A DNA stretch of 64,000 nt, from assembly GCA_023091665.1 (NCBI GenBank), contig JALJCQ010000003.1:1116001-1180000 (forward strand). Direction: 5' to 3'. This DNA is from Pythium myriotylum (lineage: Eukaryota > Oomycota > Peronosporomycetes > Pythiales > Pythiaceae). The translations under genes were made by a program, and so were the position numbers. Shown here piece by piece: positions 10,730 to 22,000 of this stretch (position 1 is its first letter; every line of letters begins with the position of its first letter). A model generated the notes under the pieces. It saw only the letters and a list, made by a program, of their open reading frames with translations. It was not told the origin of the DNA and did not search any database.

Positions 10730-12137
10730 CTAGAACTCCACCGACACATTGCTCAGTGTTCGCTGGTTGCGGAACTGCTGCTGGGGCTGCTGATAGGCCT
10801 GCGGTGGGGGCGGTGCCGAAGGATTTACTGCGCTGCCGTTACCGCCGACGGCATTTCCCCACACGTCGCGATGGTCGTCGCTGCTGCCGAGGCTATCCGA
10901 GAGACTCCCACGATCGAGCCCTTGAGTGCTCGTGAACATGTTACGACTGCTCCCGTCAATCGTAGACGGGCTACCGTAGTCGGTTGCGTACTTCGAGGCC
11001 GCTGCTCCTCCGCCATACCCAGCATACTGGTTTCCACTTGCGTACTGGTTTGACGAGTTGTTACCGTACTGGTTCGTCTGGGCGCCGTACTGGTTCGCCG
11101 CACCTCCTCCGTACTTGCCAGCGGCATATCCTCCAGCAGCAGCACCAGCTCCGTACGCAGCTCCACTGCCACCCGGAGACGTCGCAGGACGCATCTGGTC
11201 ACTGTTGTTGTACGAGGCAGTCGTCGCGACCGAACCAGGTCCACCAGCACCAGGGACTGCTCGTGCAGTTGGCTTGGGTGGGTTGAAACGGAAGTCGTCA
11301 TCATCCGAGTCATCGTCGTCCTCGCTGCGGCGTTTCCAGATCAGGAACGCAAGCACAGCGATCACGACCACGGCACCGCCAGCAATACCGATGATCAACG
11401 GCAGCTTGCTGCTGGAGGAGTCGGAGGTGTTGGACTGGGCATTAGACGGCGTCGACGTGCCCAGTGGGGCAGCGCTCTGTGTGGGAGTAGGAGTCGGCGC
11501 TTCCGTCACGGTTGGAGCCGGGGTCGTCGTCGTCGGGCTTGTGGTCGTAGGCTTTGGTGTGGTCGTCGGCTTCACCGTCGGCTTCTTCGTCGTCGGCGTC
11601 GGCGTGGAGGACCCCGAGCCGGCGTCGTCGTCGCTGTCCCCTGAGCCGGAGCTCGGCGCGGTCGTGGGCTTGGCGGTCGTGGGCTTGGGTGTCTTGGTGG
11701 GTTTGGCGGTCGTTGGCTCGGGCGTCGGCGTGGCGCCTGATCCGGATCCGCTGGAAGACGAGGAGGCCTCTGTATCAGATCCGAGCGAGTCAGTGGTTGG
11801 CGCGTCGCTCGTGGCGGCACTGGACTACGTACTGCCGCAGTAGGTGGTGTCGGACGGACACTTGCCGTCGTCGCCGAGATTGTAGCACGAGTAGGAGAAG
11901 AATCCCTCCGAGAGGCACGGCGGGCACTCGGTGGTGGCGGCCGTGCACTTTTTGGTGCCGCCGCTGATGTAGCAGGTCTTGTAGGCCGTGCAGATGCTGT
12001 CGGCCGCCGAGGCCTCGTGGGCTGCTGGCACACACACAGATAAAGAGAGAACGTGAGACGCCGCACGCAGCGCGCGGGGCCGAGGCGAGCGACGTACCGA
12101 GCGCGGCGAGCGCGAGCGCGAGCAGGCAGCGGCGCAT
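10730..12137 (-). CDS. Type I membrane glycoprotein with Cys-rich ectodomain and mucin-like stalk, three exons
   Basis: The exons are 12137-12098, 12024-11833 and 11769-10730, with introns of 73 nt (GTACGT...CCAG) and 63 nt (GTACGT...ACAG, with CTGAC about 20 nt before the acceptor). Unspliced, the frame meets a TAG at 11827-11825; the second intron removes it and keeps frame. The product is 423 residues. It has a Leu/Ala-rich signal peptide (about 1-21), a small ectodomain with eight or more cysteines (about 22-78), a Ser/Thr/Pro-rich stalk of Lys-Pro-Thr repeats (about 80-180, probably O-glycosylated), one membrane segment of about 23 hydrophobic residues followed by K-R-R, an acidic patch, and a Gly/Tyr/Asn/Gln-rich cytoplasmic tail ending in S-V-E-F. 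This is a cell-surface or wall-associated protein by architecture. I recognise no ligand-binding domain. Confidence 0.78.
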
Positions 12138-12648
12138 GGCGGAAGAGAGACTAGCGGCCACGGGCGCCGCGCGGCGAACTGGCGCTTGTGCTGCGGCCGC
12201 CGCCAGCTGGCCCGCGAGCAGACGACAGGTCACGAGCGGAGAGCTGATTCGCTGGAAAGTGGACGCGGAACAAGACACAAGCCAATCATGGGAAGGAGGG
12301 GTAGGGATGCGGTTCAAAAAAATCAGCAGTGCCTTCGCTTCTGCACCAGCAGCTGGCGCGTTTACAGGTCGCGGGTGGCGGTGGGTTCTTGGGAAGAGTC
12401 GCAGAACAAGGTGCAATCGGACAGAGTCTGTTCAGTGGTGGATGTTGGAGACAGATCACGACCCAATTTTTATGGGAACTAGTAACCCGTTCAGTTCGTA
12501 ACGAACTGAGAGGTGATGAATGTTAGAAAATGCGGTAACCAATAGTGTTAGAAAATGTAGTAAACATTAGAAATTAATGTGAAGAGTTTCTGTGCCAATG
12601 AACCTGAGCGCGAGGGCGAACCGTTGCGATGTTGCTTGAAGTCGCAGT
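12138..12648. other. Region without recognisable gene
   Basis: About 500 bases lie between the membrane-protein gene and the Helitron remnants. The first 200 bases are GC-rich and likely hold the promoter of the minus-strand gene. From about 12,480 the composition becomes AT-rich, with a short imperfect direct repeat around a TGTTAGAAAATG word (about 12,522-12,560). No gene is supported. Confidence 0.5.
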
Positions 12649-12987
12649 CTAATTGCTGGAGTGTGTGAGATCGATTAGTGCACTGCTCGCAAGATAGACG
12701 TCGCCATCATTGTTTTCTGGAGGCTGTGTTTTCGCAACGTGTGCAGTAGTATTCCCGGTGGGAGGGATAGGGTGCACTTCAGCGAGCGTAGCAATGGACT
12801 TGGCATAATCCTTACGCGTGGTGGTAGCTGGAAATGTGGGTGGTAGGGGTGTCACATCCGCGTGAATGTCAGCGACACGAATGTCGTGCTCGCGCAGAAC
12901 CTCGGCGATACTCATTGTAACTACCTGCAGCTCATGATCATCTGGGATCTTGCCGCGAGCGTGGATAGCGATTTGAAGGCGGAACAT
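12649..12987 (-). CDS. Small hypothetical ORF downstream of Helitron helicase
   Basis: This is a 112-residue frame with no family I recognise. It lies on the same strand, 110 nt downstream of the helicase stop, and is separated from it by the G20 tract. Its composition is ordinary (balanced charges, Thr/Pro-rich in the second half), so it may be an accessory Helitron ORF or the remains of one. It could also be chance; nothing but the frame supports it. Confidence 0.3.
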   Translation of the reverse strand: MFRLQIAIHARGKIPDDHELQVVTMSIAEVLREHDIRVADIHADVTPLPPTFPATTTRKDYAKSIATLAEVHPIPPTGNTTAHVAKTQPPENNDGDVYLASSALIDLTHSSN

Positions 12988-13097
12988 GTTTGTTGAGGCG
13001 GTCGATAAAGAGCAGATGGGAGGGTTAGTGGAGGGGTGGGGGGGGGGGGGGGGGGGGTCGAAAGGACGTGAAAAGAAGAGTATTGTACTGAATTTCG

Positions 13098-14815
13098 TTA
13101 TATTAGAGCCTCTCGGAATACAACGTTCTTTGCTCTGAATCTGCCTTGCTCATCTCGTGGTGTGAGGATCTTGATACTGTCTGGGGAACCAACCCTAGAC
13201 ATTGCGACATATAGCTGGCCGTGGGTAGAGACGGGCGGCGTAAGCATCAATCCGACAAACGAAAGCGTCTGACCCTGGGGCTTGTTGATGGTCAAGGCGA
13301 ACGCTGGTTGTAGTGGAAATTGAAGTCTTTGGAATGGAAATGGAAATTTGGAATCTGAGGGGCACGTAATCACGCGTGGAATCAGTGCAAGTGTGCCAGC
13401 ATGGTCACCCACTGCGATTTCGCACGAAACAATTCTTGTACCAATATGGCGTACAATCATTCGCACACCATTGCAGAGACCGGCGGCTGGGCGTAGATTA
13501 CGCATTAACCCTTTCGCAATCACCTCCGCGCAAACAGGGATTGTATGGATACTTTAATCAAGTCAAAATTTCCAGATCGTGTAAATTTTACACGTTCTGG
13601 AATTGCGACAGGTGGAGTTTCCCGCAAACGTACCGCCTTTTGTAATAAAACCTCGCAAAATTGCATATAAGTTTCGAGGTTATTGTTATTTAACCTCGAG
13701 AGGTTTTGAGGTTTTTGCGAAACTTCAAGGATGGGTTTTGTAAAACGTGTAAAATCTACACGTTCTGAGGGGTTCAAACATACCAGCTTATGAGAAACCC
13801 TCGGAACGTGTAAATTTTACACGTTTGATTGCGGAAGGGTTAACAGTACTGGCATGCTTGGCTTCAACTTAAGGAGATGGGGTGGCAGCCCGGATGGAGA
13901 TAAAGAGTTGAGAAATTCTGTGGGATAGATAGACGCTCCTCGGTCACTGATCATAGTATCAGTAGACCTTAGCGTTACAGCGGTGCCCGGCAGCTTGGCG
14001 AGCTATGTCGGTTTATTTCTTCAACCACGTCGTTCTTCGCCGCAAGAATTGCGCGAGAAATAATGAACTGTTCGTTCGATACGTTTGACGTAAAGTCTGG
14101 GAATGTAACATCAATAATTCACTCGATGCTCGCAACGTGGTTGGGGCCTGGCTCGATACACAGTGCCTCTGGGAGTTCAACGTAGTCATCTTGGGTTGTA
14201 GTTTGGAGTAATCCTTTGCCAACTGAGAGAAGGAGGTTTGAAAAAGCGGTCATTTGGGTCGCGTCACGTCCTTCCTCGAGCAATCTGTTGATCCGCATGT
14301 TTATTGTAAGTCTCATGACAGTGAATTTTGGACAGAGACGGGAATGCGGTAGGGTCGCTTGGACGATTTGAGCTCGGGAGGCTCGAGGAATGACTGGTAA
14401 GACTTGTTTGAAGTCGCCACCCAATATAATAACCTTCCCCCCCAAACGGTAACTGCTGGTAATCTTCGTCAACAGTGCGCATGATATCCCTGTAAAGGCG
14501 TTCAACAGCTTCAACGCAAAATCGATGGATCATTCCAACTTCATCCCAGATGGTGATAGCTGATGTGCGGATTATGGTAGCCATTCGCGTATTCACAGAG
14601 AGTCCGCACACGGAGTCATGAGAGAGTCCCGTAATTGGAATCTTGAAAACAGAATGAGCAGTTCTTCCTCCTCGGAGTAAAATTGCGGAAATCCCAGATG
14701 ATGACACCACGACTGCATGGGACCCCTGCGCGCTCAGGTATTGAATAATAGAATTGTAAAGGAACGTTTTCCCTGTTCCTCCGGGACCGTCGACGTAAAC
14801 CAAATGGCCGGGCAT
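13098..14815 (-). pseudogene. Helitron PIF1-like helicase region, frameshifted
   Basis: Walker A (G-P-G-G-T-G-K-T) is near 14,770. A second block, G-G-D-F-K-Q-V-L-P, is near 14,410, and the C-terminal helicase motifs (I-N-K-P-Q-G-Q-T-L and V-A-M-S-R-V) lie at 13,290-13,180. These are PIF1/Helitron SF1B helicase motifs. The reading frame changes at a G7 tract (14,443-14,437), has a TGA at 14,116-14,114 where the flanking frame is otherwise continuous, shifts again near 14,000, and is interrupted by the MITE at 13,509-13,839. Removing the MITE with one TTAA copy makes the frame continuous at that point. The product would unwind DNA during rolling-circle transposition, but this copy cannot make it. 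Confidence 0.85.
13505..13843. mobile_element. piggyBac-like MITE inserted in the Helitron helicase
   Basis: The element body is 13,509-13,839 (331 bp). It is flanked by TTAA at 13,505-13,508 and 13,840-13,843. The termini are CCCTTTCGCAATCA on the left and the inverse of CCCTTCCGCAATCA on the right (13 of 14 match). The TTAA target and CCC(T/Y) ends are hallmarks of piggyBac transposons. It has no coding capacity. Inside are three copies of a 17-bp palindrome with core TGTAAA/TTTACA (13,578-13,594; 13,746-13,762 with one change; 13,807-13,823). The insertion is precise: the helicase frame joins across it when one TTAA is dropped. Confidence 0.85.
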
Positions 14816-14863
14816 TCCAGCTGGTCTCGAAATGGCTTGGACGACGTGTTCAAAAATCGCACG

Positions 14864-16382
14864 CTAGTCATCGTTCAAGAGCTCAATGGTTGTGTGCTGA
14901 GAATGCGTGTTTTCTAGTGGCTCATATGTTTCTGGGATTTCGGTGACAATATCCATGTCTGGAAAAGATCTGAGCGATTTCCCAACCAATTGAAGCTCTT
15001 GCTCGACCTCGTTCAATGCGGCAGCTATATCTTCGGGTAAGAGGTTTGGGTTGTTGTCCCTGGCCCTACGCTCAAATCGAAAATCTTCCGCCAGATGGCG
15101 TTGAAAACTGTCCCACAATGCCCTTGGTTCCGCCACATTTCCAAAGAGTAGTATGGTTACGAATAGTGCTCGTAGTTGTTTGCAATTTGTGATTGCCTCG
15201 CAAGCCTCTTCCATGCACCTGTACCATTCTGAGTCTCGTTGCACCTGTGACACGCGTGAGGAGCAAACGGAGACAGAAGCGTTCGGTGTCACTTGGAGAA
15301 ACGAAGTACATTCGCCCAATAGTCGGTGTTCTTGGGTTGTGAGTCCTTCGAATCCAGGAACCTGTGCGCTTGTTCCAGCTGTAGAAAGTGGGGATATCAT
15401 GATAAAGAATGTCTCGGGCTTGTGGATCAACCGTGTTGAGAAGAAAGAACGCTGTGAGTGTCGTATTTCTTTGTGGCGCTTGAGTCACCACGGTGGAGCC
15501 AGACAGTATCACATTCTGCATTCCTTCCTCGTGAACTGCCAATCGCTGGACAGCTGGTGAGTGATCATGCAATTTGAATTGGAAGATTCGATGTAGCGCT
15601 TCACACTGTGAGACATACCTGCCAGTTGTAAATCGCTCAATTTCGTCAACCGGCTCTGTTCCAGGAGTTGTGAGGGCTCGATTTGTCCGATCATGGCCTT
15701 TAAGCACGTACTTGAAAAGGTACTTGACACTTTTTACGCTTGAGCATATCTCAACGTTGATGTGGCAATTGTACTTTTGGGTCAAAAAGGGGTTGTATGG
15801 GACAACAAACTGGTTCGTGAAAACTGAGCCATTTCTAACCACGCTGACTCCATCATCTCGTCTTCTATACAGCGGGTATCCATCTTCATTGTCAGCTGTA
15901 ACCTCTTGAAAGGGCTTTGGAAAGCCTTTCGAACAGACTCCATCCTCGGTTAAACATCTGCCGTCGCAGGGTCCGTGCAGCATACATGTAGTAACAGTTT
16001 CATACAGCTGTGGGAATATCTGAGCATCTGGTATTTCTGCTGACGCGAAGCGGTCATAGTCATCCACTGTTCGCGGCTTGCTTTCGTCATCCAAAATGAG
16101 GAGAATGTGAGCATGCGGTAAACCTCTTTTCTGAAATTCGATCACCCAAACATAGGCCAAAAGTTTGCCAAAGACTTCATTGTGGAGAAGGTCTTGAAGC
16201 AGTGCCTTTAGCTTCAAGTAGAATACACGCACGGCTAAGTCTGGGCGATCGGCAGCTGTTTGGTGGGCGATGAGGTTTTCTTGTATTTCCGGCCAGTGGC
16301 TGTTGCACGTCATTGTGATAAACATGTCCGGTTTCATGTACTTGCGAATGATTGCCATGGCGTCTTGGTATTGCTCGTGCAT
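14864..16382 (-). pseudogene. Helitron Rep (HUH endonuclease) region, frameshifted
   Basis: The frame at 16,382-15,072 has the Helitron helicase-like/Rep N-terminal domain: M-F-I-T-M-T-C-N near the start, the HUH motif G-L-P-H-A-H-I-L-L-I-L, and a K-Y-L-F-K-Y-V-L-K-G-H-D-R block carrying the Rep tyrosines. These nick and rejoin single-stranded DNA. The frame is lost near 15,420 and continues in another frame (15,430-14,864), which links Rep to the helicase. Upstream, the join to the zinc-knuckle part needs another frame change near 16,370. Confidence 0.85.
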
Positions 16383-17854
16383 ATGCCCCGTGGTGACCCA
16401 TGAAAAGATGAAGGCAATACGATACGGCGCCCCACAGATGAGTAAGCAACAGCACCTTCTGCGTCAAGGGCGTCGCAAAGTCCACGATATGACTCTGCAC
16501 GTAAATCATCTTGATGGGTTCGAATGTATAGGAGGCGTTGAGATTCGATTCGTGCGTAATTATCGACAACAAACTGAAGAAACAACCGACCAAACCTGAA
16601 CAGATGGGTATTGGGCCTAATCATAAGTCGATAGCTGGTATACTGGAGTAATGATACAAATCTTCTCGATCTTCCTCGCTGACTTTGATAAGAATCTGGC
16701 GAATCATCACCGTCACCCTCAGCTGAGAGCAAGTGTCCATCGACGTCCTCCCCATCGTCATCTCTCACGACTTCATCGTTGTCATTCACGATTGTGATGT
16801 CGGTCCCAGTATTCGTTCGGATTCGCAGCTGAATTCCAATACGCCAACCGTCTTCTCCTGTTGGGAAGAGTATAGGGTAATGGAGCGCGTTGTACGCGGG
16901 GTGATTGAAAGGTATTCTTTCCAGCCTTGATGACCTGTACTGGATAATAATGTCGCGGGTGCCAACAGCATTGTCCTCACCGGGTCCTGGCAAAATAATA
17001 GCAAATTCATCATTGGTAGGGAGGTTGTGAGTTCCAGCTGTTTGGCCTTGGTGTGCGCCAAGTAAACGAATATGCAGCTCTTGATGGGGAGTTTGGGCAA
17101 GTCTCGCAGCTGCTGATCGGAGCACCTGTGCGTACGCATTTGTAGTCATTAGCATCTGGGTCAACTCATCAAGAAGCCGCGGAAGGTTCAGATTGCGGTC
17201 TTGGACTACTCGCATAAGGTAAGCCGACCGGGCTACAGATGCCTCGTGTGCATCATAAACGTACAACTGTGCAAATCGACCCTCATCGCTCTCTCGTGGC
17301 AGTAGCGAGCCAATCAGATGATGCATTTCACCGGAAATCACGTAACATGGAGATCCACGTGTGAATGTTACGTCTTCTTCACATACACCGGTGGACGTGA
17401 AAGCGAGATTTGAATTAAAAGCGCGTACGTTCTTCAGAAACAGCCTGCTGAGAGGGTGTTGATGAGTAGTTAGCTGCTCCAAGAGGGGTGGAAGTGGCGG
17501 GGCAGGAGTCAAGTTGACACGGCCATGACTACAGCAAATGAGAAATGTCCCTCTAGAACGAATTGGCTGCTCTTCAAACCACATTTGCGCAAAGCAGTAC
17601 CGACAGATGGCGTGCATATCTCTTAAACGATGGCGTCCGTTCTGAACATTCTGTTGATGACGCATAGCTTCACGAAAGTCAGGTCGTGTTGCAGCTAGTC
17701 GGATTTGAGAAACCTGTCGAGAGCCGGGACAACGCGCCGACCTGGCTGTGTGTCCTTGATTACCGCATACTGAGCATCTGGGTACTCGGACCACCTCTTG
17801 CAAATGGCACGTTCGTATGTTGTGCCCCAATTCTCGACATCGCCCGCACCTCAT
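16334..17854 (-). pseudogene. Helitron RepHel N-terminal region with zinc knuckles
   Basis: This 506-residue frame begins M-R-C-G-R-C-R-E-L-G-H-N, followed by a second C-x-x-C-G-x-x-G-H cluster, so it has two CCHC-like knuckles in the first 40 residues. A long region without known motifs follows, then an acidic Asp-rich stretch (about 370-400). Its end overlaps the Rep frame in a different phase. This is the usual N-terminal part of Helitron proteins in plants and oomycetes. The start is the first ATG and is placed sensibly just before the zinc knuckles. Confidence 0.7.
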
Positions 17855-18128
17855 TTGCCGCTTGGTGAGATTGTGGCCCTACCAGCCGACTTCCAAGAGG
17901 TGACCTTTCATTCCTAGAATACGTACCCATTCCCAGCCTTGCACAACCCTATCCATCCCTATTACACGAATAGGCTCGAGGGGTTGGGCTCGTATATCCC
18001 GAAACCTACCAAGAGGCGACGCTTCTGGCTAACTGTAGACGCTTTTTGCACTCGACCCTCAAAGCGCCACAGTGTTGTAGTCAATCCCGGTGCGGATTGC
18101 CAAAACCGACTCCGGAAGTAGTCGTTTT

Positions 18129-18211
18129 TAGCGCGAAGTGCCAAAATCGACTCCGGGAAGTAGTCGTTTTTAGCGCGAGGTATCAAAATCGTCTCATCGG
18201 TGTAGTCGATT
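18129..18211. repeat. 42-bp tandem repeat, left half of an array split by Gypsy-B
   Basis: Two 42-bp units start with TAGCGCG at 18,129 and 18,171, each followed by an AAAATCG-containing core and a GTAGTCG word. A degenerate further unit lies upstream (from about 18,087). The second unit is one base short at 18,211, where Gypsy-B begins. The missing base and the next TAGCGCG unit are found at 47,288-47,295, immediately beyond the other end of Gypsy-B. Confidence 0.75.
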
Positions 18212-18888
18212 TGTCGTGGGGTACGTTCAGAATCGAGAAACGGCGTACGCAGATCGATCCTGGCCGCGCCAGACAACGAAAACTCAATAGAGAATAAGCA
18301 GGAATCGCTCGCTTCACACGCGCGCGACGCCTCGAGATATCACAACTTCTTTGAAGTGGACGCCCGAAACTCTGCTGCAACACCCACGCAAGGTCCTCAC
18401 GTGTCCTTGCGCTACGGAGCGACGATATTCGTGGCGATAGAACGCCCGCTTCCGACGCTTACCAGCTTCAGCACTTAGCCGCTTTTTCGCCTTCCCGGCC
18501 GCAAGACTGTTAACTCAGCCCCAGATACCTCGGGCGCCGGCCGTCAGAGTGCTAACTCGGGGTTTTTGGGTGCTTCTGTGGGTGTTGGGTTTTTCCTTCC
18601 TTGAACTTGCGCAAACTGACTTGTTGGGTTGACGGCAAATTCGATTCTCTTCTGAGGGGGATCTGGGTGAAATCACCCTCACCCCACGTTATGAGAGATG
18701 GTGAAAAAACCTCACCAATCCCCAAACTAGGGACTTATCCCCCAAAATAGGGGAACAGTATCCCTAGCGTTCCTATCCTACTGTTTCTGTTGTTTTTTTC
18801 CGTGACCTACGCTCCTATAACCTAATTTTTACTTTTCTAAACTGGGAATTTCTCTCTGGTTCTGGAAATCTGAGGATGCTCCACCACA
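18212..18888 (-). repeat. Gypsy-B 3' LTR
   Basis: This 677-bp LTR begins TGTCGTGGGG and ends CACCACA on the plus strand. It is the partner of 46,606-47,283. The purine-rich stretch GTAGAGGGCGAC (minus strand, 18,900-18,889) directly precedes it and is the likely polypurine tract. Left of the LTR is the GATT duplication inside the 42-bp array. Confidence 0.9.
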
Positions 18889-19043
18889 GTCGCCCTCTAC
18901 GAAACTCAGCAGCGCGGGGAAGAGTGAGTACAAAAATTCACGTCCGAGGATGGTCGCTAACACATCGTTGCTTTCTGAAGCTTCATCCTCTCGCGCACAC
19001 AAACGATCCCCTGCCGGCGTCAAGGGACTGCGGCGGCATCACA

Positions 19044-22000
19044 TCACCCCTCCGCAGCGCTCTCAGCTCCAAGTCCAAGCGCCGAGCTGCCGACGTTCGC
19101 ATATTGACGAGCATTAGACACATCACCGATGAGCTTCAAGGTCCAATTGTCATCCATCGCGGCTTCAGCGGCTTGAGTCTCCCATTCCACTCGCTGATAG
19201 GCGATCTTCAACACTTCGGCTCTTTCGCGAAGCCGCTGCCAATTTGGGTCCTGTCGATAAGCTCTCCAACTCGCTAGGATAAACAGATAGTCGCGACAGC
19301 GACTCAACGATACCAACGTCCGCGCGGGATAGTCACGCATGAAGCCAAGACTGGAGGTTCGCACCATCGAGGCTATAACAATGTCGGCTTCGCGTCCTTG
19401 GCTGGAATCAGTCGTCTCCACTTCTACTCTGAGATATCCTTCGAGCCAGCCTTGAGATCGTCGAATCTGGTAGCGTAGTTCGCGCACCTGAGCGTTATAA
19501 GGCGTAATAACGAAGACATGCTTCTTCTCGCGGGGTTCCCTTCTCTTTACTTCGGCTCGGATTCGCATTAGTAGATCGATGACCAGGTACTGTTCCACCT
19601 TGTTCTCGACTTCTGGTCGACGGAGGAGCTCACATTCTGCTCCATACCACATCACACGTGTCCGTCCCACCTTTCTTGTAGGTTCATCTTCAAAACACGG
19701 TTTGCTACTCGTGACTGGGGGCAAAGGCATTTCCTTCAGGTAATCTTCTGACTCCCGCGCCCTTGGTAACAACTCGTACGGGTAAAAGGCATTCAACAAT
19801 CTGGTGATTTCCCGGTGACTCCGATATTCGTGCTTCTGCGTGATTCCTGGGTAGCTCGGGTATGCGCAGCAAGCGTATTTATGTGCGATGGCGTGCATGA
19901 GGGACCAATTAATCTTGTGGCGTCTGTCGTCCGGATGGAAACGATCGCGAATTGGTTCGGGCAAGCCACTGAATCCCCTCAACTGGTACTCATCGCCGAT
20001 GATAATCACCGCTTCGGTACTTGTCCGGATAGCTTGCATCAGGGCTGCCTCCAACGTCTGACCGCCCTCGTCGTTGATGACAATGTGGAACTGTTCTCTC
20101 AGAAGTTTTGGACTCCCTGCATGGGAGAGCGTGGTAAATACCACCTTCGCTCCTGATATATCTTCTTGCTCAAATTTTGCCACTTGTCGATGTATCGACG
20201 CTTCGTCCATCCGCTCACGCCATAGTCGTTCACGCAAATCTTGCGACAAAGCCGTCTGATAATAGTCCCTGTATTTGCTCATCCGAGGCTTCATCTCCCC
20301 GACTCTCCGCACCGTGTCCGCGTCTGCCCATCCTTTGTCGATCAATCTCGCTAGATCTTCGTCCATTGCGGCGTTGGTCTCCGAGACGACAAGAATTCGT
20401 TTCTCCGGGCGTGTCCGTCGCAGAATCGCAATGGTGGTGGCGATGGTGGTCGTTTTCCCGCACCCGTATGGTCCCCGACACAATATTATTCCTTTTGACG
20501 CGAACGCTGATACAGCAACCTTCCTCTGATCGTCGTCTAACGGTTCGAATAGGTCATTCCACTCGTGTCTCTTCGAAAAAATCCTCGCTACTTCGTCGTG
20601 CGGTGCCCCGGATACACTTCCTTCCCGACATGCCATAAGCTTGACCATATCCGCGTCGCCCACGTCATGGAGCGCCTGTGCTCTGCGGGCATAGTTCAGG
20701 ATATTCCCTTTGGGTTCCCACAACAGCGTCCTCCTCCGCACTCCATAAACATCCGCTACTTCTTCAATGTCGTGGATCTCTTTGACCTCCATCCCCACCA
20801 GAAAGTACATACGGTCGTCATGCCTCATCGCAATTGCACGTTCGCCTTCACGATCGTCCTCGTCTAGATACAGGCGGCCGAAGTCCCACGAACTTAAACG
20901 CACTGCAAAATCCTCCCTGAGCTTGCGGTCATCCACATACACCAGGGCAACCAGTCCGAACATGATCTTCAAATGTTGAATATCCGTCGCATCTTTCCAT
21001 TGCCTCCCGGATATGGTTTCTGTCATCGGCCCATACCCTTCAATGCTCACCTTGTACCTCTTCCAGCCGCCTGCCGGCTTGTCCATGGTGTGTTCAGTTG
21101 TCTCCGAATAAGCACTGAGGTGGGTGGCCAATAAAAGAGCCAGACGATAATCATTGAGTGTAGTGATCCCGTCGACATGCACCTCGCGATGACATACATA
21201 TTCCCAGTGTCTGCACTGTCCAGGGTGCGAGTATTCTGCATTTGACACGTCCCATTTCAGTGCACAGTAGTGAGCGTCCCGACAACCACCAAAGCTCGCA
21301 GATCCCCATAGTTCTCTCAGAAAGAAACTGAGAGTGACATCTCCACGAATCAGGAGGGTAATTCCGAATGCCCACAACAATCGACGATCTTCGGTATAAT
21401 GAATCGGCTTCAGACCCCTGTACACGCTCACGTACCGGTAGAGTCCTGCATCGTTCAGTTCGGCAACCACCTCATCCACAGTACGAATGTAACCTCGGAG
21501 TGGGGAATCTGGTAGATTCTGTACCATCTCCCGGAGCCGCCCGATCAATCGCGCATCTATCGCTTGCCACGCTTTGCGTCCTCTAGGGGTCCTCACCCTC
21601 AGCAACAGGGTTTGTTGTGTCAAGTAGTCCGCTTCATTTATTTCAGTCTCGGAATCGCTGTTAGCTTCTGGCGTGTTAGGGGCTTCGACGGGTCCTCCCA
21701 TGGTCCTCAGCGCTATTGACAACTGTTCTTCGGACGTGTCCGTCGAGAGAGGAGGCTCTGGCGTCTGTACCACAACGTCCGCGTCGAGTGCTGCCTTTTC
21801 TGATCGAGTGGCATCTGCAGCCATTCCTATCTCTTCTGCTCCGCCTGTCATCAACTCTCCTTCTTCGGGCTCCTCTGGAGACTGTCTCACGGCATCGCTC
21901 GTCGCACTGCTGACTGGTGCCTCATCCACGCCTGAACTTCGTTCATCTCCGCCTCGGCCCTCATGGGATTCGTTAATTGATACTTCGATTCTGCGCTCTT

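Larger units (their letters stand above)
12649..17854 (-). mobile_element. Decayed Helitron (rolling-circle transposon)
   Basis: On the minus strand, in order, lie an N-terminal Cys-rich zinc-knuckle region, a Rep/HUH endonuclease region and a PIF1-like helicase region, which is the order of a Helitron RepHel protein. The frame is broken into several pieces, so the copy is defective. The true ends (5' TC, 3' CTRR with hairpin) were not found. The coordinates are those of the coding remnants only. The right end probably reaches into the 42-bp tandem array at about 18.1 kb. A G20 homopolymer (13,038-13,057) lies just downstream of the helicase. A second element (13,509-13,839) is inserted in the helicase part. 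Confidence 0.85.

Noticed and set aside
11058..11843. Long Val/Gly-rich frame antisense to the membrane glycoprotein gene
   Set aside because: It is the reverse reading of Thr/Pro-rich stalk codons (ACC/ACG to GGT/CGT) and has the composition of a shadow.
13038..13057. G20 tract (and the C16 tract at 53,364-53,379) as functional sites
   Set aside because: Simple homopolymers with no further structure; lengths are unreliable in sequence data.
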